A DNA stretch of 64,000 nucleotides from Flagellimonas pacifica (GCF_900215465.1 NZ_OBEH01000004.1:426359-490358), one strand, 5' to 3'. Shown: positions 17,473 through 26,547, numbered from the stretch's first letter. A program made the numbers and translations. The notes: generated from the sequence alone by a model not told the origin.

Positions 17473-19308
17473 TTAAAAGCTCCATATTAATGGAACGACT
17501 AATAATGTGGCCACAAAGAACAGGAGCAATAATGGGCCTCCCACCTTTATGTAATCTGTAAACTTATATCCGCCTGAAGACAAGACCATAGCATTGGTTG
17601 TTGTCCCTACCGGGGTTAAAAAAGCAGTTGATGCACTAATTGCAACGGCTATCATAAATGGTTTGGGGGATACTCCTAAAGTTGTCGAAGCCATAATGGC
17701 AATGGGTGCCATAAGAACTGCGGTAGCCGAATTGTTGATTGCTTGACTAAATGTTGTTGTCAATAAAAATATTCCTGCCAAAAGCATAGTGGGGCTTATA
17801 CTCCCAAGTGTTTCCACCATACTGTTGGCTGCCATTTGGGCCACTCCTGTTTTTTGTAAGGCCAATCCCATGGGAATCATAGCTGCAATCATAATTACAC
17901 TTGTCCAACTAATACCTTTATAGGCTTTTGTAATAGGCACACACCTGGTCAACATCATTATGCCTGCGCAGATAAGTGCCGCTATGGCTCCTGGCAATAT
18001 TTTAAACACTAACATCAAAATCATTAAGACCAAAGTGGCGAGTGCTATGTAACTTTTTGGGGTCAACACATCCACATTTTTTGAAAGTGCTTCGGGACTA
18101 CCTGAAATCACCAAATTTTCATATACTGATTTCAAAGCGTCAATATTTTCCCATTGCCCCCGAATTATAAATGCATCTCCGGCTGCAATCTTAATCTTCC
18201 CGGTTAATGGCATATTATTTCTTGACGCTGCCAACAGCTGCACTCCGGTTTGTTTTAGGTAATGCCCTAACGGTACTGTCTTACCTACAAAAACCGACTT
18301 TGGGGTAATAATCATCTCCGCCATACCTACTTCCTGATTGATAAACTCATGTTTGAGTGTATCTTTTTCAGGTTTTAAGGGAATTACACCTAAGTGAAAC
18401 TTCAATATGAATTTATCCACATCCTCAACTTCCCCTTTAATTGTAATGATATCATGATAGCGCATTTCAGTTTCTGAATCGGGTAATTCCACAAATTGAT
18501 GAATTCCCTGTAGTGGATTAGGATGTCTTCTTTTGAGCCTCATCAAGGAAACATTGTAGGCCCCTTCAAAATCCCACTCCCCCACTTTGGTATTGATGAG
18601 CGGCGACATTGACCTTATACGCAGGCGATATAAATTATCACCAATACTGTAGTTTTCTATCCACTTGTGCATTTCTTGGTCAATAGCCATAGGTTTATTT
18701 TTTGTTCTATGGTTTGGAAGCAACCTAAACCCAACATACCTGAAGTATAGAATGGATATCAATAGCAAGGGCAGCCCTATAAGGGCAAATTCAAAAAAGG
18801 AAAATCCCTCAAAACCGTTTTCTACCAATGCATTACTGGCAATAATGTTTGGAGGTGTTCCCGTAAGGGTTAGCAATCCCCCAGTATTGGACCCAAATGC
18901 AACCGGCATTAATAATTTGGATGGCAATGTCCCTGCGTTCCAAGCTGCTGTGACAGTCACCGGTAATAAAGCAGCCACGGTTCCAGTATTGCTCACAAAA
19001 CCCGAAAGCAAACTAGAGCCCAAGGTTACTATAACCAATAACTTGGGAACACTATTTTTTGCCCATTGCACAAAACATCTGCCCGCAACAGCCGTCCAGC
19101 CTGTTCTGGAAAGCCCTTCACCTATAATAAACAGGGCAGCAATCATTATAACCGTGGTATTGCTAAACCCTGACAAGGTCTCCGTGATATCCAAAATTCC
19201 CGAAAGATAAAGGGACAGCATGGACATAAGCGCAACAACATCAGGTGGAAACTTTCCCCAGACAAATAGAATGATGGTAATACAGAGTATTACAAGTAAT
19301 GTAATCAT
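17473..19308 (-). CDS. SLC13/DASS family permease with central RCK_C domains
   Basis: Membrane transporter of 611 residues in the divalent anion:Na+ symporter superfamily. About five to six hydrophobic segments (residues 1-185) are followed by a soluble insert (about 190-390) with two TrkA-C-like (RCK_C) domains, then six or more further segments. TGTPPN (about 153-158), and GTTTNAMV near the C-terminus, are the paired helix-hairpin signatures of the family. Members with this insert carry sulfate, silicate or dicarboxylates, and the substrate here is not determined. It lies 19 bp after the stress-protein gene and 16 bp before pckA. A C4-dicarboxylate substrate would fit pckA but is only inference. 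Confidence 0.87.
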   Translation of the reverse strand: MITLLVILCITIILFVWGKFPPDVVALMSMLSLYLSGILDITETLSGFSNTTVIMIAALFIIGEGLSRTGWTAVAGRCFVQWAKNSVPKLLVIVTLGSSLLSGFVSNTGTVAALLPVTVTAAWNAGTLPSKLLMPVAFGSNTGGLLTLTGTPPNIIASNALVENGFEGFSFFEFALIGLPLLLISILYFRYVGFRLLPNHRTKNKPMAIDQEMHKWIENYSIGDNLYRLRIRSMSPLINTKVGEWDFEGAYNVSLMRLKRRHPNPLQGIHQFVELPDSETEMRYHDIITIKGEVEDVDKFILKFHLGVIPLKPEKDTLKHEFINQEVGMAEMIITPKSVFVGKTVPLGHYLKQTGVQLLAASRNNMPLTGKIKIAAGDAFIIRGQWENIDALKSVYENLVISGSPEALSKNVDVLTPKSYIALATLVLMILMLVFKILPGAIAALICAGIMMLTRCVPITKAYKGISWTSVIMIAAMIPMGLALQKTGVAQMAANSMVETLGSISPTMLLAGIFLLTTTFSQAINNSATAVLMAPIAIMASTTLGVSPKPFMIAVAISASTAFLTPVGTTTNAMVLSSGGYKFTDYIKVGGPLLLLFFVATLLVVPLIWSF

Positions 19309-19327
19309 AGTTCTTGTGTTGGCTTCA

Positions 19328-20119
19328 TCAATCCAATGTCAAAACTGGAATCTCTGAATGCAAGGTCAACAGTTTTGTCAATCTACCTTCGGATGGTGTA
19401 CTTAATCTGGTATGATTTCTTGGCAGAATAGCTAAAAGATCAATGTTTTTCTTGGTGATATAATCCAAAATCCCTTCTTCCACATCTTGACTTTTATTGA
19501 ATGCATGTTCCACATAAAAGTGTTCCAAATAGTACTCTAAAAGATTTTCTGTCCTATCTACAATAGACTCCTCGGCATACACAGATTCCTTGTATATAGT
19601 AAGTACATGTACTCTTGAATCAAAGGTTCGAGCCACATCTAGCAGGGTTTTGAGCACCTCTTTGTCCTCTATCTCTTCTCCTCCCATAACCAAGGCAATA
19701 TCTTTTGGTTCTTTTATTGTGCATCCGTATGGAATGGAAATAACAGGGCAATTGGCCTCCAAAACCAGTCTTGATGTATTGGTAATGGCCTCATCTGTAC
19801 TTTTATCACCCATGGTCCCCATCATAATCAAATTTGTACTTTGTTTTTCCTGGATGGTGAGTATCGATTCTATTACATCACCTGTAATGGCAATAAACTC
19901 AGGGCTTTTTTTAATTTTCTTATGAAAGGATTGTATCACCTTTGCAAAATCCATTTTTAACATATTCTCTTCAGATTCTGCTGTAGGCATAGCTGCCACA
20001 TATAATGCAAGAATATCTATATCTCTATTGGGGCCTACAAAATTGACCACATATTCAAGGGCACAAACTGATGATTCTGAAAAATCAAAAGGAACTAAAA
20101 TTTTGTCAATATTGCTCAT
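19328..20119 (-). CDS. Universal stress protein, tandem UspA domains
   Basis: A 263-residue cytoplasmic protein with an N-terminal UspA domain (KILVPFDFSESSVCALEYV at the start, MMGTMGDKSTDEAITNTS in the nucleotide-loop position near 98-115) and a diverged second UspA domain from about 140. It is one of three Usp genes in the window, all linked to the FNR-type regulon. Usp proteins support survival in growth arrest or low oxygen. This gene heads a probable operon with a DASS permease, pckA and pfk. An FNR-type site with an exact TAATTTTG -7 element lies upstream at 20154-20196. Confidence 0.9.
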   Translation of the reverse strand: MSNIDKILVPFDFSESSVCALEYVVNFVGPNRDIDILALYVAAMPTAESEENMLKMDFAKVIQSFHKKIKKSPEFIAITGDVIESILTIQEKQSTNLIMMGTMGDKSTDEAITNTSRLVLEANCPVISIPYGCTIKEPKDIALVMGGEEIEDKEVLKTLLDVARTFDSRVHVLTIYKESVYAEESIVDRTENLLEYYLEHFYVEHAFNKSQDVEEGILDYITKKNIDLLAILPRNHTRLSTPSEGRLTKLLTLHSEIPVLTLD

Positions 20120-20153
20120 ACCTATTAATTTAAAATGATTAAGATTTTCACTT

Positions 20154-20196
20154 CAAAATTAGAGTTGGGGCATAACCTAAAATATGACGGAAATCA
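20154..20196 (-). promoter_or_regulatory. FNR-type class II promoter of the usp-permease-pckA-pfk operon
   Basis: The palindrome TGACGGAAATCA lies at 20185-20196. Its core is less regular than the others, but on the minus strand it is followed after exactly 23 bp by TAATTTTG (20161 to 20154), a perfect -7 element, 34 bp before the start at 20119. The geometry supports the site. Confidence 0.65.
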
Positions 20197-20333
20197 GGTT
20201 TTAAGTTTTAATTGCACTTCTTTACTATTGACCAATCAAACTCCTACTAATTCTATCACATACGAACTCCTCTTATACAAAAAAAACATATGAAATTGCG
20301 GTATTTGCACCGTATGAAAATTTGAATATACCC

Positions 20334-20377
20334 TGACAAGTATCATATTTTACACCGTCATTATATCGGAAACTTTG
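20334..20377 (+). promoter_or_regulatory. FNR-type promoter of the DUF2490 gene
   Basis: The palindrome TGACAAGTATCA at 20334-20345 is followed after 24 bp by AAACTTTG (20370-20377), one mismatch from TAnnTTTG, and the ATG is at 20403. The spacer is one base longer than in the other FNR-type promoters of the window. Confidence 0.6.
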
Positions 20378-20402
20378 TGCTATAACAAGCAACCATTACA
20401 TC

Positions 20403-21110
20403 ATGGAGTTTAAAAGGAGATCGCTTTTCCTAATTTCCATTTTCATATTCTTTATTTATACTACCAACCACGCTCAGTTACCTAATGAAAATGGTTCAGG
20501 GTCTTGGTTGGAAATTTATGGAAACAATAAAATCAGTAATGACTGGAGCATTCCCATAGTAGGAATTCTTAGACATCATGATATGCTGGAAAAATATGAT
20601 TTTTCTTTTGTAAGAGGAGGAATCTCATATCAGCTCACCAATTCTTCCACACTTACCGGAGGAGTCGCTTTTCTTAGCTCTAAAAATTATACCGACACCC
20701 ACAAAACTACCAAAGCCAATCAATATTGGGTCTATGAACAATTCACTTTAAAATCTAGGTTTAAGCGGAATACCATTGCCCATAGATGGCGGTTGGAAAA
20801 CCGATGGATTAAAGATGCAAAAAAAATACGTTTCAACAACAGATTTCGCTATAGACTACAATTTGTAAGACCTCTATATAACGACACTTATGTAAGGGCT
20901 TTCAACGAGATTTTTTTAAGTTTAAATAATTCCTTTTTCAACCAAAACAGATTCTATATTGGATTTGGCCAAATTGTTTCTCCATCTTTCCAGATTGACT
21001 TGGGATATTTAAAGAATCATTTTAAACATACGGATCGTGATTTTGTTAGAATATCGGTGACTTTTAAAACCAATTTCTTAACAACTGAAATTGCCGAACA
21101 TGATAGATAA
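20403..21110 (+). CDS. DUF2490 family outer-membrane-type protein
   Basis: A 235-residue protein with an N-terminal signal peptide (residues 1-24, ending NHAQ) and alternating amphipathic strands with aromatic ends, as expected for a small outer-membrane beta-barrel. SWLEIYGNNKISNDWSIP, RWRLENRW, and NRFRYRLQFVRPL are typical of the DUF2490 family, whose function is not known. It is divergent from the first stress-protein gene and has its own FNR-type site 57 bp before the start, which suggests expression under low oxygen. It is followed after about 100 bp by the TonB-like gene, which has a separate promoter. Confidence 0.83.
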   Translation: MEFKRRSLFLISIFIFFIYTTNHAQLPNENGSGSWLEIYGNNKISNDWSIPIVGILRHHDMLEKYDFSFVRGGISYQLTNSSTLTGGVAFLSSKNYTDTHKTTKANQYWVYEQFTLKSRFKRNTIAHRWRLENRWIKDAKKIRFNNRFRYRLQFVRPLYNDTYVRAFNEIFLSLNNSFFNQNRFYIGFGQIVSPSFQIDLGYLKNHFKHTDRDFVRISVTFKTNFLTTEIAEHDR

Positions 21111-21148
21111 ACACCAAAAACCAACAAACCCTGTTTAACATATCAAAC

Positions 21149-21191
21149 TGATTATTATCATATTTTTTGGCAACCATGACTTCTAATTTTA
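21149..21191 (+). promoter_or_regulatory. FNR-type class II promoter of the TonB-like gene
   Basis: The palindrome TGATTATTATCA at 21149-21160, a 23-bp spacer and TAATTTTA at 21184-21191 (one mismatch from TAnnTTTG) precede the ATG at 21214. Confidence 0.68.
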
Positions 21192-21213
21192 TAGGACTTA
21201 AATAAGAAAGGTC

Positions 21214-21939
21214 ATGAAACCAAAAAAGAATCCAAACGCAGATATAGGGCGCAATAGCAGCCTCTATTTTATGATAGGTTTAACTTCTGTTCTGTTTGTT
21301 ACCTGGCAATCATTTGAGGTTAAGACCTATGAAAAAGAAACTGAACTTACCGAAGTTGCTCAGTTAACTGACGATCTTAAGGAAGATGTTCCTGTCACAG
21401 AGATCATAAGAACAACGCCACCCCCACCACCTCCAGCGGCTCCAGATGTTATAGAGGTTGTGGAAGATGTTGAGGATATTGAGGAAACTCTGATTGAAAG
21501 TACCGAAAGTAGCCAAGAAGTTTATATTGAAGATGCTATAGTAAATGTTGATGACATTGAAGTTGGAGAAGTTGAGGAGGAAGAAATTGTTCCTTTTGCC
21601 GTAATTGAGCATGTCCCCGTATTTCCGGGATGTGAGGTCTATGAAACCGAGGAAGAACGGAAAAATTGCTTTAACAAAATGGTTCAAGAGCATGTAAGAA
21701 AGACTTTTAAATACCCTCAAGCCGCATTAGAAATGAAGATATCGGGTAAGGTCTTTGTTCAATTTGAAATTGACACTAAGGGTAGGGTCAGAAATATTCA
21801 ACAAAGAGGTCCAGACAGACTTTTGGAACAAGAAGCCGTACGTATTATTTCAGCTTTGCCACAAGTAAAACCAGGAATACAAAGAGGAAAACCGGCAAAA
21901 GTACGGTATGCAATCCCAATAAAATTTATGATGAAATAG
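21214..21939 (+). CDS. TonB family energy transducer
   Basis: A 241-residue periplasm-spanning protein. A hydrophobic segment near residues 17-33 anchors it in the inner membrane. A proline run (TTPPPPPPAAP, about 69-79) and a long acidic Glu/Asp/Val stretch (about 80-130) would span the periplasm. The C-terminal TonB_C domain (about 160-241) has YPQAALEMKISGKVFVQFEID and ends IPIKFMMK. Such proteins couple the proton gradient to outer-membrane receptors of the SusC/TonB-dependent type. No ExbB/ExbD genes are adjacent. The FNR-type promoter suggests a transporter system used at low oxygen. Confidence 0.92.
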   Translation: MKPKKNPNADIGRNSSLYFMIGLTSVLFVTWQSFEVKTYEKETELTEVAQLTDDLKEDVPVTEIIRTTPPPPPPAAPDVIEVVEDVEDIEETLIESTESSQEVYIEDAIVNVDDIEVGEVEEEEIVPFAVIEHVPVFPGCEVYETEEERKNCFNKMVQEHVRKTFKYPQAALEMKISGKVFVQFEIDTKGRVRNIQQRGPDRLLEQEAVRIISALPQVKPGIQRGKPAKVRYAIPIKFMMK

Positions 21940-21953
21940 AATATCAGAATATT

Positions 21954-21984
21954 GAGGCCCATATTAATATGGGCCTCTTTTTTT
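21954..21984 (+). terminator. Intrinsic terminator of the TonB-like gene, overlapping the convergent coding end
   Basis: GAGGCCCATATT (21954-21965) pairs with AATATGGGCCTC (21966-21977) and is followed by a T-run on the plus strand. The convergent AstE-like gene ends at 21964, so its last codons (KKRGPY) and TAA stop lie inside this hairpin. Confidence 0.88.
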
Positions 21985-23184
21985 GTCCATAAACCAGCTT
22001 GTATTAAAATATTCCGCTGTTTTAGAGGCCTCTTCCCTACTTTTTACCACTAAATGTGTTTCATTGTATTGTCTGGCACGATAACCCAACAAATGAAAAA
22101 AAGATTTTGCCATAAACCTGGCAATTCTTTGATCAACAATCAAAGTATCTTTTTTTCCGGATTTCCATCTAATACCTGGCAATCTTACCAAAAGATGGTC
22201 CGCTTTAAATGTTCTGAGCTTTTTTGATAACCAAAGAAGTATTTTCGAAATTGGCCTTATAAAATAAAAACCCTCACTTCCTTGATTTTGGTATAATGGC
22301 ATAAACATCTGTCTTTTACGATTAGCTATAATAGCTGTCTCATTACAGTGCGCAAATTTTGTTCCTTTAGAAATTTGTTGAAAATTCACAAAACCTGGCA
22401 GCATTTTAAATTTGCATTCTGAACTTATTTGATATTGAAAGTATATTTCATAAAATGCTTGAATGGGCTTTGCCAATTTCCGGATACTATCCTCCAAAAG
22501 TCTCTCTTTCTTTCCATCCAAACTTATCGAATCAGACATCAATAAGGTATAATTGATAAAATTCAGGCAATTCTCAATAGCCTTAGGATCATCATGCTGT
22601 CCACTTTCATACCCCAATGACACATAACCCAAATCATTGATATAACTCAAAAGAGCTCCAACAAGGTATTCCTCAATTCCCAGAATAATGGGCATTGGGT
22701 ACTTGGAAGCAAATTTCCTGTTTAGTAAGCTATCATTTAATACAATAAAGGGCAAGGTGTCACTAGAGGTCGTATGTAGATCGATAAAATAAAATGGCGG
22801 TTCACCGTTCTCCAAAATTTCGCACAATAGATTGTAGAGGCCAAGCATTTCAATCTCTTCATCACTGCATTCGTCATTTTTTGATTGTATTGCCGCTATC
22901 CGTTCTGGAAGCCATATCCTGTTTAAATCTTCTGTTTGAAATCTTACATTTTTCTCAAGAGCCTTAAGATTTCCAGCAATGGCATATATTTCTCCGTGTA
23001 TTGGGGTTTCATCAATCTGTAACTTTTGCATTACCTGTTTTAGTGCAACAACCCCAGCATGTTCATTGCCATGGATTCCCGCAAAAAAAACAAGAGTAGG
23101 GCCGTTTTTACTTCCTTGTAAGCGACCAATCATACGTTCAACCTTTATACCCTCATCCAACTGTGAACTAGAATTTTTCAACAT
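21964..23184 (-). CDS. Succinylglutamate desuccinylase/aspartoacylase family hydrolase
   Basis: A 406-residue zinc-dependent hydrolase related to AstE and aspartoacylase (M14-like fold). GIHGNEHAG near residue 38 gives the first zinc histidine and glutamate, and DLHTTSSD near 136 gives the second histidine. Family members cleave N-acyl amino acids. A C-terminal extension (about 300-406) has no motif I recognise. The gene starts two bases after the stop of the GCS2-CBS ligase gene, so the two are translated from one message under an FNR-type promoter. A ligase and an amide hydrolase in one operon suggest making and breaking the same kind of bond, or successive steps, but no product is known. 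Confidence 0.82.
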   Translation of the reverse strand: MLKNSSSQLDEGIKVERMIGRLQGSKNGPTLVFFAGIHGNEHAGVVALKQVMQKLQIDETPIHGEIYAIAGNLKALEKNVRFQTEDLNRIWLPERIAAIQSKNDECSDEEIEMLGLYNLLCEILENGEPPFYFIDLHTTSSDTLPFIVLNDSLLNRKFASKYPMPIILGIEEYLVGALLSYINDLGYVSLGYESGQHDDPKAIENCLNFINYTLLMSDSISLDGKKERLLEDSIRKLAKPIQAFYEIYFQYQISSECKFKMLPGFVNFQQISKGTKFAHCNETAIIANRKRQMFMPLYQNQGSEGFYFIRPISKILLWLSKKLRTFKADHLLVRLPGIRWKSGKKDTLIVDQRIARFMAKSFFHLLGYRARQYNETHLVVKSREEASKTAEYFNTSWFMDKKRGPY

Positions 23185-23186
23185 AC

Positions 23187-25031
23187 TTACAGGTCAACTT
23201 TGCTAATTATACCTACTAAACTAGAACCTGAACAAACGGGCAAACACCCAATCTGGTAATCGTCCATTAGTTTTTTTGCAGTTTCTATTTTTGTCCTAGG
23301 TCTTACAGTAACAACTTTTTTAATCATGATATCAGAGACCTTGGCATCATTATCCTGAAGGTTTCCAAAACTTTCAATATGGCTCCAGGTCAAAAGTCCT
23401 ACCAATTCCCCTTTGCTATTTTCCACTGGTAGATGGTGTATATTGTTCCATTGCATAATGGATATGGCCAAATTGGCAAAATCATCTTCATATAGTTTCC
23501 TTAGTTTTGTAGACATTATTTGCCCTACCCATTGTAGAGATTCGCTAGCCTGCTGAATTCCTTCTATGGCTCGCCATTGATGTACTGGCAAATTATTTTT
23601 CTGATTGGTATAAATAGCCTTAGTCAATTCTACCATCGCACTATCCAATTTTATCTGCTTTCTTAACCTCCTAAAATTCTTTACCTGCCATTCTGCGCCA
23701 GTACCTCCTTTTGTTCTGGCTTCTATGATTCCCAAAAGTTTGTTGATATCCTTGCTATCAACATCATATTTTTTTAATCCTTCATAAGCAATGGGCAAAA
23801 GCTCTTCACGTACAACTTTCTTTAAGGTCATAGGCTTTCCTAGCCAGGAGAATATGGTTTGTCTGCCATTGGTAGCTGATTTTAAAAAGTTAAGCTTTGC
23901 TTCCCTGAAATCCATTACACTAGCAATATCATCGTACTTCTTGGGCCTACCCACCATTAATCCCACCCAAAAAGCAAAATTTGCCATTTGATCAATAACA
24001 GATGGACCTGAAGGAATATATCTGTTTTCAATACGCAAGTGTGGCTTTCCATTTCCCACACCATAACACGGTCTATTCCATCTATACACCGTACCATTAA
24101 AAAGATTCAGTGCCTCAAGTTTGGGAATAGCTCCATTTTCCAACAACAAAAGTGAATTTTGCTCTATAGGCTTGGTCAAAAGAATTCTATGTGTTGAAAT
24201 ATCTTCTTTAAAGATTTCCACCACTGAGTCTTTCTGCCAATGCTCTCCAAAACTTACCCTGGCCACCTGTTCTTTTGGTGCATGGCTCCATTTACGGGTA
24301 TCCAAACTTTGTTGAAATAGGGCAATGCGGGTTTCTTTCCAAAGTTCTCTGCCCAACAACAACGGGGAATTACAGGAAATCCCCAAAACAGGACCCGCAA
24401 CGGCCTGTGCCCAATTATAGCTTTTGATAAAATCTTCTGGAGAAATCTGCAGATGTAATTGAAAGCTGGTATTGCAAGCCTCGAACAGCACCGAGTCATG
24501 GTGTAATGACAATTCATCCACACCCTTTATTTTCAATGTAAAATGATCTCCCCGCCAAGCAGATAGAATATCGTTTATCTTGTAATACCGCGGAATGGGG
24601 GTCATAAAATCTATCCCCATCTCGTTTTTACTAATTGTTGGCAATATTCCCGTCAATACCACCTTCGCACCCATTTTGTTCGCTTCAATCTCTGCTTTTC
24701 GCAGCAATTCCCTAAGTTGTTTTTCCACATTGGCAAAACCATTTCTATCCAACTTAAAAGGATCTAAATTGGCTTCCAGATTATAGCTTGCCAGCTCGGT
24801 AGTATAATGTGGATCATCTATTTTTTCAATAAGATCAAGTGATATGGCAGAAGGTCTAAAATCATTATTTACCAAACACATTTCTTGTTCCGCACCAATT
24901 CTCACCACATTACTTTCAATCATGTCCTGCTCCATAAGAATTTCCAGAGCCTTGACATCGTCAATTAAATATTGGACAAACGCTTTGCGTTCGGCTTGGT
25001 CGAATTTGCTATGTAAAATGTGCTCTCCCAT
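23187..25031 (-). CDS. GCS2-type carboxylate-amine ligase fused to a CBS-domain pair
   Basis: A 614-residue fusion. Residues about 30-440 form a glutamate-cysteine ligase family 2 (GCS2) domain: RIGAEQEMCLVNNDFRP near the start is the metal/ATP region, and LRIENRYIPSGPSVIDQMAN near 340 is the conserved catalytic stretch. Residues about 495-614 are two CBS repeats (VGQIMSTKL and VSDIMIKKVVTVRP begin each), which normally bind adenine nucleotides and would let the enzyme sense energy state. The amine substrate is unknown; true glutathione synthesis is unlikely to be implied by family alone. It is first in an operon with the AstE-like hydrolase, with an FNR-type promoter. Confidence 0.85.
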   Translation of the reverse strand: MGEHILHSKFDQAERKAFVQYLIDDVKALEILMEQDMIESNVVRIGAEQEMCLVNNDFRPSAISLDLIEKIDDPHYTTELASYNLEANLDPFKLDRNGFANVEKQLRELLRKAEIEANKMGAKVVLTGILPTISKNEMGIDFMTPIPRYYKINDILSAWRGDHFTLKIKGVDELSLHHDSVLFEACNTSFQLHLQISPEDFIKSYNWAQAVAGPVLGISCNSPLLLGRELWKETRIALFQQSLDTRKWSHAPKEQVARVSFGEHWQKDSVVEIFKEDISTHRILLTKPIEQNSLLLLENGAIPKLEALNLFNGTVYRWNRPCYGVGNGKPHLRIENRYIPSGPSVIDQMANFAFWVGLMVGRPKKYDDIASVMDFREAKLNFLKSATNGRQTIFSWLGKPMTLKKVVREELLPIAYEGLKKYDVDSKDINKLLGIIEARTKGGTGAEWQVKNFRRLRKQIKLDSAMVELTKAIYTNQKNNLPVHQWRAIEGIQQASESLQWVGQIMSTKLRKLYEDDFANLAISIMQWNNIHHLPVENSKGELVGLLTWSHIESFGNLQDNDAKVSDIMIKKVVTVRPRTKIETAKKLMDDYQIGCLPVCSGSSLVGIISKVDL

Positions 25032-25062
25032 ATGAACGTACAGACCACGGTTTAGACATTTA

Positions 25063-25105
25063 CTAAACTACAAAGCTTACAATCCCTAAAACATGATACT
25101 TGTCA
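25063..25105 (-). promoter_or_regulatory. FNR-type class II promoter of the GCS2-CBS/AstE operon
   Basis: The palindrome TGATACTTGTCA at 25094-25105 is followed on the minus strand, after exactly 23 bp, by TAGTTTAG (25070 to 25063), one mismatch from TAnnTTTG. The gene starts at 25031. A second FNR-type site serving hemN lies 20 bp away on the other side. Confidence 0.68.
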
Positions 25106-25125
25106 GTTCACATTTAACCCATTAA

Positions 25126-25168
25126 TGACAATTATCATGTTTTTTGCTGATAGCTAGGACTAATTTTG
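25126..25168 (+). promoter_or_regulatory. FNR-type class II promoter of hemN
   Basis: The palindrome TGACAATTATCA at 25126-25137, a 23-bp spacer and an exact TAATTTTG at 25161-25168. The inferred transcription start near 25172 lies downstream of the in-frame TTG at 25144, which settles the hemN start at 25189. Confidence 0.8.
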
Positions 25169-25188
25169 ACTCATATCATTTAAAAACT

Positions 25189-26547
25189 ATGTGTCATTTA
25201 GTACAAAAATATAATGTCCCTGGCCCCAGATATACCAGCTACCCCACCGTACCTTACTGGGATTCAGATGGTTTCTCAGGAAAACTATGGAAAGACAGCG
25301 TGTTAAAAGCATTCCAAGAAAATCCTGAAGATGGAATCAGTCTTTATATACATTTACCATTTTGTGAGAGCATGTGTACTTTTTGTGGTTGCCATAAACG
25401 CATCACCAAAAGGCACGAGCTTGAACTTCCCTATATTAAAACAGTAATTAAAGAATGGCAATTATATTGTGATCTTTTCGGTTCTAAACCGGTGATCAAA
25501 GAAATTCATCTTGGTGGAGGCACCCCAACCTTTTTCTCGCCAGAACATCTAAAATTATTGATTGAAGGAATCCTACGCAGAGTGAAAAAAGCCGATGACC
25601 CACAATTTAGTTTTGAAGGTCACCCCAACAATACTACAAAAGAGCATCTACAAGCACTTTATGATGTTGGGTTCCAAAGAGTGTGTCTTGGTGTTCAAGA
25701 TTACAATGAAACTGTTCAGAAAGCCATAAACAGAATACAGCCTTTTGAAAATGTAAAAAAAGTCACTGAATGGGCCAGAGAAATAGGCTATACTTCTGTA
25801 GGGCATGACATTATATACGGTTTGCCTTTTCAAACCAGTACAGATGTAAAACAGACCATACTAAAAACAAACGCCTTAAAACCAGATAGAATTGCCTTTT
25901 ATAGTTACGCCCATGTTCCATGGTTAAAAGGAAACGGACAACGTGGATATAAGGATACAGACCTTCCTACTTCTGTAGAAAAAAAGAAACAATATGAGCT
26001 GGGAAAAAAGATGTTGGCCGATTTTGGCTATGAAGATGTGGGCATGGATCATTTTGCACTCCCTACGGATAGCCTTTGTTTAGCTATGGAACATGGAACC
26101 TTACATCGCAATTTCATGGGCTATACTCCATCCAAAACCAAATTAATGATTGGGCTTGGTGTTTCAAGTATTGGTGATAGCTGGTATGGGTTTGCTCAAA
26201 ATGTAAAAAGTGTGGAAGAATACGAACATCTGGTTTCCCATGGGGTCATCCCAATTTATAGAGGACATATTTTGACCGAGGAAGATCAGCTAATAAGAAA
26301 CCACATCCTTAATCTTATGTGTCGTTTTGAAACAAATTGGGAATTTGGCGAAACAAGAATAACAGACTTCCAAAAAGTAATTGAAAACCTATCAGAGCTG
26401 GAATCGGATGGCTTGGTTTCAATTGGACCTACCCAAGTAAAAGTCACAGAAAAGGGAAAACCGTTTATTAGGAACATAAGCATGGCTTTTGACTTGAAGC
26501 TACATCGAAAAAAACCTGAAACCCGATTATTCTCAATGACTGTTTAA
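25189..26547 (+). CDS. hemN: Oxygen-independent coproporphyrinogen III dehydrogenase
   Basis: Radical-SAM enzyme of 452 residues that converts coproporphyrinogen III to protoporphyrinogen IX in heme synthesis without oxygen. YNVPGPRYTSYPTVPYW is the HemN N-terminus. CESMCTFCGC near residue 61 holds the Cys-x3-Cys-x2-Cys cluster motif with the extra HemN cysteine. HLGGGTPTF is the SAM-binding glycine motif. The frame is open from a TTG at 25144, but that lies before the inferred transcription start, and family proteins begin near the ATG at 25189. HemN under an FNR-type promoter next to the cbb3 locus is the expected low-oxygen pattern. A usp gene follows after 18 bp. Confidence 0.95.
   Translation: MCHLVQKYNVPGPRYTSYPTVPYWDSDGFSGKLWKDSVLKAFQENPEDGISLYIHLPFCESMCTFCGCHKRITKRHELELPYIKTVIKEWQLYCDLFGSKPVIKEIHLGGGTPTFFSPEHLKLLIEGILRRVKKADDPQFSFEGHPNNTTKEHLQALYDVGFQRVCLGVQDYNETVQKAINRIQPFENVKKVTEWAREIGYTSVGHDIIYGLPFQTSTDVKQTILKTNALKPDRIAFYSYAHVPWLKGNGQRGYKDTDLPTSVEKKKQYELGKKMLADFGYEDVGMDHFALPTDSLCLAMEHGTLHRNFMGYTPSKTKLMIGLGVSSIGDSWYGFAQNVKSVEEYEHLVSHGVIPIYRGHILTEEDQLIRNHILNLMCRFETNWEFGETRITDFQKVIENLSELESDGLVSIGPTQVKVTEKGKPFIRNISMAFDLKLHRKKPETRLFSMTV

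Noticed and set aside
25144-25188. TTG at 25144 as the hemN start
   Set aside because: It lies before the inferred transcription start of the FNR-type promoter, and HemN proteins begin near the ATG at 25189.
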